Part shown: positions 14,811 to 22,050 of the stretch, one piece after another
How the letters are laid out: each line of letters starts with the position of its first letter
Position numbering within the stretch: position 1 is the first letter of the stretch
Assembly (NCBI RefSeq): GCF_905207245.1
Contig: NZ_CAJLKP010000083.1
Location: 1-26,108 of the forward strand
Source of the DNA: an uncultured Bacteroides sp.
GTDB lineage: Bacteria; Bacteroidota; Bacteroidia; Bacteroidales; Bacteroidaceae
DNA length: 26,108 bases
Reading direction: 5' to 3'
Program-made: the position numbers and the translations under genes
Notes under the pieces: generated by a model
What the model saw: the letters and a program-made list of their open reading frames with translations, nothing else
Database searches by the model: none
What the model was told of the DNA's origin: nothing

Positions 14811-15881
14811 ATGAAAACAGCTTTAATCTCCGGAATCACAGGTCAGGACGGTTCGTTTCTTGCCGAGTTTCTATTACAAAAAGGATACGAAGTACATGGC
14901 ATTCTCCGCCGCTCTTCTTCCTTCAATACGGGTCGCATCGAACATCTGTATTTCGATGAATGGGTGCGCGACATGAAACAGAAACGTACCATCAACCTGC
15001 ACTATGGCGACATGACGGATAGCAGTTCGCTCATCCGCATCATCCAGCAAGTGCAACCGGATGAGATATATAACCTTGCCGCACAAAGCCACGTGAAGGT
15101 TTCTTTCGACGTGCCGGAGTACACTGCCGAAGCTGACGCCATCGGGACGCTGCGCATGCTGGAAGCAGTCCGCATACTGGGCATGGAGAAAAAGACGAAA
15201 ATTTACCAGGCCTCCACTTCCGAGCTTTACGGAAAAGTACAGGAAGTTCCCCAGAAGGAGACGACTCCTTTCTACCCCCGCAGCCCTTACGGAGTAGCCA
15301 AACAATACGGGTTCTGGATAACCAAAAACTACCGTGAAAGTTACGGGATGTTTGCCGTGAACGGTATTCTCTTCAATCACGAAAGCGAACGTAGAGGTGA
15401 GACATTCGTAACCCGCAAGATTACGCTGGCTGCCGCACGCATCGCACAGGGATTTCAGGACAAACTGTATCTGGGCAATCTGGATGCACGCCGCGACTGG
15501 GGGTATGCCAAGGATTACGTGGAATGTATGTGGCTCATCCTGCAACACGATACGCCGGAAGATTTCGTGATAGCCACCGGCGAAATGCATACCGTTCGCG
15601 AATTTGCCACACTTGCTTTCGAGGAAGTAGGCATTCAGTTGCGTTGGGAAGGTGAAGGCGTGGACGAAAAAGGTATTGACGTGAAGACCGGAAAAGTTAT
15701 CGTAGAAGTAGACCCGAAATACTTCCGTCCTGCCGAAGTGGAACAGTTGCTGGGCGACCCAACCAAGGCAAGGACCCTGCTTGGCTGGAACCCGCGACAG
15801 ACCAGTTTTGAGGAATTGGTGAAAATTATGGCAGCACATGATATGAAGTTCGTGAAGAAGCTGCACTTGAGGGGAAGTTGA
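14811..15881 (+). CDS. gmd: GDP-mannose 4,6-dehydratase
   Basis: This 356-residue NADP-dependent short-chain dehydrogenase makes GDP-4-keto-6-deoxymannose from GDP-mannose, the first committed step to GDP-L-fucose. The nucleotide motif is GITGQDGSFLAEFLL (8-22), followed by ILRRSSSFNTGRIEHLY. Catalytic residues match the E. coli enzyme: Thr136, Glu138 (in TSELYGK), Tyr160 and Lys164 (in YGVAKQYG). The conserved FNHESERRGETFVTRKIT segment is present. Length is slightly shorter than E. coli Gmd and normal for the family. The next gene encodes the second pathway enzyme. The last codons and the TGA stop (15879-15881) fall inside the first AGTTGAG unit of element F. Confidence 0.97.
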   Translation: MKTALISGITGQDGSFLAEFLLQKGYEVHGILRRSSSFNTGRIEHLYFDEWVRDMKQKRTINLHYGDMTDSSSLIRIIQQVQPDEIYNLAAQSHVKVSFDVPEYTAEADAIGTLRMLEAVRILGMEKKTKIYQASTSELYGKVQEVPQKETTPFYPRSPYGVAKQYGFWITKNYRESYGMFAVNGILFNHESERRGETFVTRKITLAAARIAQGFQDKLYLGNLDARRDWGYAKDYVECMWLILQHDTPEDFVIATGEMHTVREFATLAFEEVGIQLRWEGEGVDEKGIDVKTGKVIVEVDPKYFRPAEVEQLLGDPTKARTLLGWNPRQTSFEELVKIMAAHDMKFVKKLHLRGS

Positions 15882-15953
15882 GAATTGAGAGTTGAGAATT
15901 GAAAACCATTCCACCAAGAATTAATAATTTATAGTTTATAATTAATAATTAAA
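15876..15953. repeat. Heptamer-arm element F between gmd and fcl
   Basis: Four exact 7-bp steps at 15876-15903 (AGTTGAG, AATTGAG, AGTTGAG, AATTGAA) include the gmd stop codon. A short spacer follows, then five 7-bp steps at 15919-15953 (AATTAAT, AATTTAT, AGTTTAT, AATTAAT, AATTAAA) that end five bases before the fcl ATG. The two arms are not reverse complements, and the GCTGCGCA core is missing. The order of arms equals that of element I read on the minus strand. Confidence 0.8.
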
Positions 15954-15957
15954 CCTC

Positions 15958-17037
15958 ATGTTAGACAAGAATGCCAAAATCTTTGTGGCCGGACATCGCG
16001 GCCTGGTAGGTTCAGCCATCTGGAAAAACCTGCAAGACAAAGGATATACCAACCTCGTTGGCAAAACTCACAAAGAACTCGACTTACTGGACGCTGTAGC
16101 CGTCCGCCAATTCTTCGATGACGAGCAACCGGAATATGTATTCCTCGCTGCTGCCTTCGTAGGCGGCATCATGGCCAACAGCATCTACCGCGCCGACTTC
16201 ATCTATAAAAACCTGCAAATACAGCAGAACGTCATCGGCGAAAGTTTCCGCCATAACGTGAAGAAACTCCTCTTCCTGGGCAGCACCTGCATCTATCCCC
16301 GTGATGCCGAGCAGCCTATGAAAGAAGAAGTACTCCTCACCTCCCCGTTGGAATACACCAACGAACCGTATGCCATCGCCAAGATTGCCGGACTGAAAAT
16401 GTGCGAAAGCTTCAACCTGCAATACGGCACCAATTATATTGCCGTGATGCCTACCAACCTTTATGGTCCGAACGATAACTTCGACCTGGAACGCAGCCAC
16501 GTCCTCCCCGCCATGATTCGCAAGATTCACCTTGCCCACTGCCTGAAACAAGGCGACTGGGATGCCATACGCAAAGACCTGAATCAGCGTCCTGTTGAAG
16601 GCATCGACGGAAACAGCAGTCAGGAAGACATCCTCACCATCCTTGCCAAATACGGCATCAGCAACACCGAAGTGAAACTATGGGGCACAGGCACCCCGCT
16701 CCGCGAATTCCTCTGGAGCGAAGAAATGGCCGATGCCAGCGTCTTCGTCATGGAGCACGTAGACTTCAAAGACACCTACAAACAAGGTGACAAGGATATC
16801 CGCAACTGCCACATCAACATAGGTACAGGCAAAGAAATCTCCATCCGTGAACTGGCTGAACTAATTGTAGCCACCGTAGGCTATCAGGGACTACTCACCT
16901 TTGACAGTACCAAACCGGACGGAACCATGCGAAAGCTCACCGACCCCTCCAAACTACACTCCCTGGGTTGGCATCACCAAGTGGAGATTGAAGAAGGCGT
17001 ACAACGCATGTACGGCTGGTATCTCGGAAACAGTTGA
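15958..17037 (+). CDS. fcl: GDP-L-fucose synthase (epimerase/reductase)
   Basis: This 359-residue enzyme epimerises and reduces GDP-4-keto-6-deoxymannose to GDP-L-fucose with NADPH. The nucleotide motif is VAGHRGLVGSAIW (10-22). The catalytic Ser109 (LGSTCIYP), Tyr138 and Lys142 (YAIAKIAG) are intact. It is about 40 residues longer than E. coli Fcl. The extra length appears to sit around residues 184-222 (after RSHVLPAMIRKIH), a hydrophilic insertion common in Bacteroidales homologues as far as I recall. It forms a two-gene unit with gmd. GDP-L-fucose feeds capsule and glycoprotein fucosylation in Bacteroides. The TGA stop (17035-17037) falls inside an AGTTGAC unit of element G. Confidence 0.96.
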   Translation: MLDKNAKIFVAGHRGLVGSAIWKNLQDKGYTNLVGKTHKELDLLDAVAVRQFFDDEQPEYVFLAAAFVGGIMANSIYRADFIYKNLQIQQNVIGESFRHNVKKLLFLGSTCIYPRDAEQPMKEEVLLTSPLEYTNEPYAIAKIAGLKMCESFNLQYGTNYIAVMPTNLYGPNDNFDLERSHVLPAMIRKIHLAHCLKQGDWDAIRKDLNQRPVEGIDGNSSQEDILTILAKYGISNTEVKLWGTGTPLREFLWSEEMADASVFVMEHVDFKDTYKQGDKDIRNCHINIGTGKEISIRELAELIVATVGYQGLLTFDSTKPDGTMRKLTDPSKLHSLGWHHQVEIEEGVQRMYGWYLGNS

Positions 17038-17187
17038 CGAGGGAAGAAGTTGACGAGGAAACAAGGGGCTGCGCAATGTTTGATGACGAAAGATTATTCG
17101 CCCGGCCTACACGCCGAAAGGCCTTGTCCCCTCGTCAACTTCTTCCCTTGTCAACTCTTCTTCATCTCCTTCTTCCCTTGTCAACTT
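17032..17187. repeat. Long inverted-arm element G after fcl
   Basis: The left arm (17032-17066) repeats a 16-base unit beginning AGTTGACGAGG and includes the fcl stop codon. The core has GCTGCGCA (17068-17075) and a small GGCCT/AGGCC hairpin (17104-17123). The right arm (17122-17187) carries CTCGTCAACTTCTTCC and related units, the reverse complement of the left arm, extended by extra copies. It resembles the 7-bp-period elements in layout but has longer units. Confidence 0.75.
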
Positions 17188-17226
17188 GTAAAATAGCTTA
17201 TACTTCCCGCTTTTTTCAACCAAAAA

Positions 17227-17257
17227 TTTGCTTTCTTTTAATAAAGCCTTATATTTG
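17227..17257 (+). promoter_or_regulatory. Promoter of the acyl-CoA synthetase gene
   Basis: TTTG at 17227-17230 is followed after 19 bases by TATATTTG at 17250-17257, an excellent match. Transcription should start near 17264, so the upstream in-frame ATG at 17228 cannot be used and the ATG at 17291 is the likely start. Confidence 0.78.
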
Positions 17258-17290
17258 CACAAATTTCAACCAAATGTGCAATATAATATC

Positions 17291-18949
17291 ATGGAACAAA
17301 GTTTTATCTCCTATATTGAGAACAGCATAAAAGAAAATTGGGACCTGGATGCCCTGACTGACTATAATGGCGCTACCCTGCAATACAAAGACGTAGCCCG
17401 TAAAATAGAAAAAGTACACTTAATCTTTGAAGCAAGCGGTATCAAGAAAGGCGATAAAATTGCCATCTGCGGACGCAACAGCTCGCATTGGGGAGTCACT
17501 TTCCTTGCCACACTGACCTACGGTGCTGTAGTGGTTCCTATCTTGCATGAGTTCAAAGCGGACAATGTACATAACATCGTAAACCATTCCGAAGCAAAGT
17601 TGCTTTTCGTAGGTGACCAAGTATGGGAAAATCTCAACGAAAGTGCCATGACCCTGCTGGAAGGCATCATACTGATGACCGATTTTTCCGTCCTCGTATC
17701 CCGCACCGAAAAGATAGACTATGCCCGCGAGCATCTGAACGAACTGTTCGGCAAGAAATATCCCAAGAATTTCCGCAAAGAACACATCGAATATCACAAA
17801 GACCAGCCCGAAGAACTGGCAGTCATCAACTATACTTCCGGTACGACGAGTTATTCAAAGGGCGTAATGCTGCCCTACCGCAGTTTGTGGTCCAACATTG
17901 CATTTGCATTCGAAGTATTGCCACTAAAAGCCGGTGATAAGATAATCTCCATGCTGCCAATGGCACACATGTACGGACTGGCATTCGAGTTCCTTTATGA
18001 GTTCTCGGCAGGATGTCAGATATACTTCCTCACCCGTATGCCGAGCCCGAAGATTATCTTCCAGGCATTCTCGGAAGTGAAACCTCACCTGGTGATAGCC
18101 GTGCCGCTCATCATCGAAAAGATTATCAAGAAGAACGTGCTTCCGAAGTTGGAAACTCCGACTATGAAACTGCTACTGAAAGTTCCCATCATCAATGATA
18201 AAATTAAAGCGACCGTGCGCGAAGGCGTAGTCAGTGCCTTCGGTGGACGTTTTGCAGAAGTCATCGTGGGAGGTGCTGCTTTCAACCAAGAGGTAGAACA
18301 GTTCCTGCACATGATAGATTTCCCTTATACAGTAGGCTACGGAATGACGGAATGCGGCCCGATTATCTGTTATGAAGATTGGTCGCGCTTCAAACCGGGT
18401 TCCTGTGGTAAGGCGGTTCCGCGCATGGAAGTTAAAATCCTCTCGCCTGATCCGGAAAATATCCCGGGAGAAATTGTATGTCGCGGACCTAACGTGATGT
18501 TGGGATATTATAAGAATGAAGAAGCCACCCGCGAAACAATTGATGCAGACGGCTGGTTGCACACAGGCGACCTTGCTCTGATGGATGCCGAAGGGAACGT
18601 CACCATTAAGGGACGCAGCAAGAACATGCTGCTCGGCGCCAGCGGACAAAACATCTACCCCGAAGAAATAGAAGACAAGTTGAACAACATGCCATACGTT
18701 GCCGAAAGCATCATCGTACAGCAGAATGAGAAACTTGTGGGTCTGGTATATCCCGACTTCGACGATGCCTTTGCACATGGTCTGAAGACCGAAGACATCG
18801 AACGCATCATGGAAGAAAACCGCGTTGCACTGAACACGACTCTTCCTGCATACAGCCAGATATTCAAAATGAAGATATACCCCGAGGAGTTTGAAAAAAC
18901 ACCGAAACGCTCCATTAAGCGATTCTTGTACCAGGAAGCGAAAGGGTAG
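17291..18949 (+). CDS. AMP-dependent synthetase, probable long-chain fatty acid-CoA ligase
   Basis: This 552-residue adenylate-forming enzyme activates a carboxylic acid, probably a fatty acid, to acyl-AMP and then acyl-CoA. The phosphate-binding motif is YTSGTTSYSKG (181-191), slightly different from the usual TSGTTGxPKG. Later motifs are YGMTECGP, GWLHTGDLALMD and the hinge region KNMLLGASGQNIYPEEIE. The C-terminal catalytic Lys is in the TPKRSIKRFLY segment. The start at 17291 (MEQSFISYIENS) is chosen because it lies 27 bases after the predicted transcription start. The N-terminus and length resemble long-chain acyl-CoA synthetases of Bacteroidales. It appears to be monocistronic. An acyl-ACP or other acid ligase role is the main alternative. 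Confidence 0.92.
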   Translation: MEQSFISYIENSIKENWDLDALTDYNGATLQYKDVARKIEKVHLIFEASGIKKGDKIAICGRNSSHWGVTFLATLTYGAVVVPILHEFKADNVHNIVNHSEAKLLFVGDQVWENLNESAMTLLEGIILMTDFSVLVSRTEKIDYAREHLNELFGKKYPKNFRKEHIEYHKDQPEELAVINYTSGTTSYSKGVMLPYRSLWSNIAFAFEVLPLKAGDKIISMLPMAHMYGLAFEFLYEFSAGCQIYFLTRMPSPKIIFQAFSEVKPHLVIAVPLIIEKIIKKNVLPKLETPTMKLLLKVPIINDKIKATVREGVVSAFGGRFAEVIVGGAAFNQEVEQFLHMIDFPYTVGYGMTECGPIICYEDWSRFKPGSCGKAVPRMEVKILSPDPENIPGEIVCRGPNVMLGYYKNEEATRETIDADGWLHTGDLALMDAEGNVTIKGRSKNMLLGASGQNIYPEEIEDKLNNMPYVAESIIVQQNEKLVGLVYPDFDDAFAHGLKTEDIERIMEENRVALNTTLPAYSQIFKMKIYPEEFEKTPKRSIKRFLYQEAKG

Positions 18950-19088
18950 AAACAGTTATTAAGTATGTCATCGTAATTAGTTTATATATTAAGAGTATCT
19001 GCTTTAGTATTTGCCTCATAATTACACCGTCAGAATGAAATTCAACTCTTGATTCGCATCAACAATTTATAACTAAATTAGTCTCGGA

Positions 19089-20654
19089 ATGAAAAGCGAA
19101 TTACTATTATCAGCCGTTATGATTCCCGTGTGGGGAATGGCAGGAGAAGCAACTGCACAATCTGCGGACAAGGATGCGCCGAAAGCAAAAGAACGTCCGA
19201 ACATTATTCTGTTTCTGGTGGACGATATGGGCTGGCAAGATACTTCGCTGCCCTTCTGGACTCAGCGGACTCATTATAACGACACCTACCACACGCCTAA
19301 CATGGAGCGTCTGGCAGCGCAGGGAAAGATGTTCACACAGGCATATGCCTGTAGTATCAGCTCCCCCACCCGTGTCAGCCTTTTCACAGGAATGAACGCC
19401 GCCCGGCACCGGGTGACCAGTTGGACGCTGCGCAAGAACACCACCCATGAACAACCGGACTCTGTGATGACCTATCCGGAATGGAACGTAAATGGCATTT
19501 GTCAGGAACCGGGTGTGGAACGCACCACGCAGGTTACTACTTTGGCCCAAGTGCTCAAGGACAATGGTTATCAAACCATTCATTGCGGTAAAGCCCATTT
19601 CGGAGCAAACGATACTCCGGGAGCTGATCCGTTAACAATGGGATTTGAAGTGAACATAGCGGGTCATGCTGCCGGTTCGCCTGCCAGTTATTACGGCAAG
19701 AATAACTTCGGAAACAAAACGGACGGTAAAAGTCCGTTGGCGGCAGTTCCCGGGCTGGAGCAATATCACGGTACAGACACATTCCTCAGTGAAGCGCTCA
19801 CCTTGGAAGCCATGAAGGCTCTGGACCATGCGCAGCAGAAAAATGAACCGTTCTTCTTGTACATGGCCCACTATGCAGTCCATACGCCCATACAGCCGGA
19901 CTACCGCTTCTATCAGAAATATCTGGATAAAGGACTGCCTCCGGTAGAAGCTGCCTATGCCACCCTTGTCGAGGGTATGGATAAGAGTTTAGGCGACCTC
20001 ATGGATTATCTGGAACGCAATCATCTGACCGAAAACACAGTCATCCTCTTCATGTCCGACAACGGCGGACTGGCTGCCCACACACGTGCCGGAGAGCTGC
20101 ATACGCAGAATTATCCGCTCAACAGCGGTAAAGGTTCCGCCTACGAGGGTGGTATCCGCGAACCGATGATCGTTAGCTGGCCCGGTGTGGTGACTCCGGA
20201 TACCAAGTGCGGGGATTACCTTATGATTGAGGATTTCTATCCCACCATTCTTGAAATAGCGGGCGTACAGAAATATACCACCGTACAGCAGCGTGATGGC
20301 ATCAGCTTCATGCCGCTTCTGACAGGAAAAGGAAAAGTGAAGAATCGTGATATCTATTGGCACTATCCTCATAGCTGGGGACCTTCGGGACCGGGCATCG
20401 GAGCCACTTGTTCCATCCGTTCCGGCAACTGGAAACTTGTGTATTATTTTGCAGACGGTAAGCGTGAGCTTTTCAACATCCCGGCTGACATCAGCGAAAA
20501 AAACGACGTGGCTATGCAAAACCCACGTATAGTAAAGAGATTGGCAAAGAAATTAAGTAACTATCTCCGGTCGGTAGATGCACAGCGTCCTACGCTTCAT
20601 GCAACAGGCGAATTAGCCCCCTGGCCGGATGAAATAAAGATTAAAAACGAATGA
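19089..20654 (+). CDS. Secreted Ser-type sulfatase (family S1)
   Basis: This 521-residue protein would remove sulfate esters from a host or dietary glycan in the periplasm. A signal peptide covers about residues 1-24. Metal ligands Asp45 and Asp46 are in ILFLVDDMGWQD. The activation motif is S-S-P-T-R (91-95), so Ser91 would be converted to formylglycine by an anaerobic sulfatase-maturating enzyme encoded elsewhere. Further active-site segments are GKAHFG (167-172), SDNGG (323-327, with Asp324 and Asn325) and SGKGSAYEGGIREP (346-359). The length is normal for S1 enzymes. I cannot assign the substrate. Its stop overlaps the start of the next gene by four bases, so both are made together. No SusC/SusD genes lie nearby, which is unusual for Bacteroides sulfatases. 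Confidence 0.93.
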   Translation: MKSELLLSAVMIPVWGMAGEATAQSADKDAPKAKERPNIILFLVDDMGWQDTSLPFWTQRTHYNDTYHTPNMERLAAQGKMFTQAYACSISSPTRVSLFTGMNAARHRVTSWTLRKNTTHEQPDSVMTYPEWNVNGICQEPGVERTTQVTTLAQVLKDNGYQTIHCGKAHFGANDTPGADPLTMGFEVNIAGHAAGSPASYYGKNNFGNKTDGKSPLAAVPGLEQYHGTDTFLSEALTLEAMKALDHAQQKNEPFFLYMAHYAVHTPIQPDYRFYQKYLDKGLPPVEAAYATLVEGMDKSLGDLMDYLERNHLTENTVILFMSDNGGLAAHTRAGELHTQNYPLNSGKGSAYEGGIREPMIVSWPGVVTPDTKCGDYLMIEDFYPTILEIAGVQKYTTVQQRDGISFMPLLTGKGKVKNRDIYWHYPHSWGPSGPGIGATCSIRSGNWKLVYYFADGKRELFNIPADISEKNDVAMQNPRIVKRLAKKLSNYLRSVDAQRPTLHATGELAPWPDEIKIKNE

Positions 20655-21889
20655 GACGTTCATTTTCATCCATCATTGCATTATTGACTATTGCAGGAAC
20701 ACTTTCTGCCCAAACCACAAATAACGAGTCAACCCAAACAAGCAAGAAAGACAAGGAACCTGTCGGCATCAACCTGTCCTTATGGAAGAATATGTCCACA
20801 CAGGAGACTGATACCGTCGGTACCACCTGCTTCAACCTGGGTCTTTTTTCCTCCATGAACCGCTTGAGTGGTGTAGGTATTAATCTACTGGGCGGAGTGG
20901 TCTACCGGGATATGAACGGTGCACAGATCACGGGTCTTGCCAACTTGGTAGGTGGCAGCATGAGGGGCGTCCAGATTGCAGGTATCAGCAATGTAAACGG
21001 GGATAATCTCAGTGGTGTATCCTTGGCCGGCTTGGTAGGTATCACCGGAAACCATGCGCAAGGTGTCATATTCTCCGGACTTACCAATATCGCGGGAGAC
21101 AATACCACCGGCGTTATCATCGGCGGTTTACTGAACATTACCGGAGAAAACTCTTCGGGTGTGCATCTGGCGGGGTTAGCCAACATTGCAGGTGAAGACT
21201 TCAATGGTATTACTACTTCCGGACTGCTGAACATTGTAGGTGAAAATCTGCGAGGCGTACAAATCAGCGGGTTGGGTAACATTACAGGAGAGGCGATGCA
21301 CGGTTTACAGATTGCCGGTCTGGGCAATGTAGTAGGCGGTACTTTCACCGGCGCACAACTTGCTCCCCTCAACATAACAAAGAACGGAAAAGGGTTGCAA
21401 ATCGGATTAGTCAATTATTATAAGAGTGATTTCGACGGTTTCCAGTTGGGTCTGGTGAATGCCAACCCGAATACGAAAGTGCAATTGATGCTTTTCGGAG
21501 GAAATACAACGAAGCTGAATGTAGGTGCGCGTTTTAAAAATAAGTTGTTCTATACCATCTTAGGTGGTGGCACGCATTATCTGGATTTCAGTGATAAGTT
21601 CTCGGCCTCCCTCTTTTACCGTGCAGGTCTGGAACTTCCTTTGTACAAACAACTGTTCATCAGCGGTGACCTGGGATTTCAGCACATCGAGAACTTCAAA
21701 AACAAAGATTATGGCTTCCCGGCACGCCTCTATGCACTTCAGGCACGTGTAAATCTGGAATATCGCCTGACAGACAGATTCGGGGTATTCGTAACTGGTG
21801 GGTATGGGGGTAGCCGCTATTATAATAAAGGAGTGACCTATGACAAAGGGGTGATTCTGGAAGGCGGAGTGGTGTTGTTCAAATATTAA
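20651..21889 (+). CDS. Secreted protein with nine 16-residue repeats and a beta-rich C-terminus
   Basis: This 412-residue protein starts with a signal peptide (about 1-20, LSA-Q). Residues 93-236 are nine consecutive 16-residue units with consensus I-x-G-L-x-N-I-x-G-(D/E)-N-x-x-G-V-x, for example IAGISNVNGDNLSGVS and FSGLTNIAGDNTTGVI. Regular Gly, Asn and alternating hydrophobic positions suggest a beta-helix or solenoid. Two degenerate units follow, and then a segment of alternating hydrophobic residues ending VVLFKY, which looks like outer-membrane beta-barrel strands with a terminal aromatic. It resembles proteins annotated as LA_2272-type surface repeat proteins; I hold that name with moderate confidence. 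The function is unknown. The ATGA overlap with the sulfatase gene indicates translational coupling and perhaps a shared role at the cell surface. Confidence 0.85.
   Translation: MRRSFSSIIALLTIAGTLSAQTTNNESTQTSKKDKEPVGINLSLWKNMSTQETDTVGTTCFNLGLFSSMNRLSGVGINLLGGVVYRDMNGAQITGLANLVGGSMRGVQIAGISNVNGDNLSGVSLAGLVGITGNHAQGVIFSGLTNIAGDNTTGVIIGGLLNITGENSSGVHLAGLANIAGEDFNGITTSGLLNIVGENLRGVQISGLGNITGEAMHGLQIAGLGNVVGGTFTGAQLAPLNITKNGKGLQIGLVNYYKSDFDGFQLGLVNANPNTKVQLMLFGGNTTKLNVGARFKNKLFYTILGGGTHYLDFSDKFSASLFYRAGLELPLYKQLFISGDLGFQHIENFKNKDYGFPARLYALQARVNLEYRLTDRFGVFVTGGYGGSRYYNKGVTYDKGVILEGGVVLFKY
20927..21358 (+). repeat. 48-bp coding repeats, nine units
   Basis: Nine in-frame 48-bp units encode the 16-residue repeats of the secreted protein. 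The DNA units have diverged while Gly, Asn and hydrophobic positions are kept, so the array is old and under protein-level selection rather than freshly expanded. Confidence 0.85.
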
Positions 21890-21922
21890 TTAATAAGTAC
21901 ATCACCCTAACAAACTTATACT

Positions 21923-22008
21923 ATCTGTCATTCTGAGCGCAGTCGAAGAATCTCTTCTCTGTGTATTCGGGGAGAGTAGATCCTTCGACTGCGCTCAGGA
22001 TGACAGAT
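21923..22008. repeat. REP-like 31-bp inverted repeat (element H)
   Basis: The left arm 21923-21953 begins ATCTGTCATTCTGAGCGCAG and the right arm 21978-22008 ends GCGCTCAGGATGACAGAT. The arms are reverse complements except for two positions that would be wobble pairs in RNA, around a 24-base loop. It lies between two convergent genes and may terminate both. The sequence type (TCATTCTGAGCGCAGTCGAA) recurs in many bacterial genomes as far as I recall. It has no 7-bp period and is distinct from elements A-G and I. Confidence 0.85.
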
Positions 22009-22050
22009 ACTCTTAATATATTATGATGACATATTTACCTAAATTAGTAT

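Noticed and set aside
14874..15917. Long open frame of 347 codons antisense to gmd.
   Set aside because: It is a shadow of the GC-rich third positions of gmd, has no recognisable domain, and gmd carries all catalytic residues on the other strand.
17228..17290. Upstream start of the acyl-CoA synthetase at 17228.
   Set aside because: The ATG lies within the -33 box of a near-consensus promoter whose transcript starts near 17264, so it cannot be translated from that promoter.
18950..19088. Searched for a sulfatase promoter or small gene in this gap; TTTAGTATTTG near 19003 looks promoter-like.
   Set aside because: The box has one base too many between TA and TTTG and no clear partner; I see no other supported feature here.
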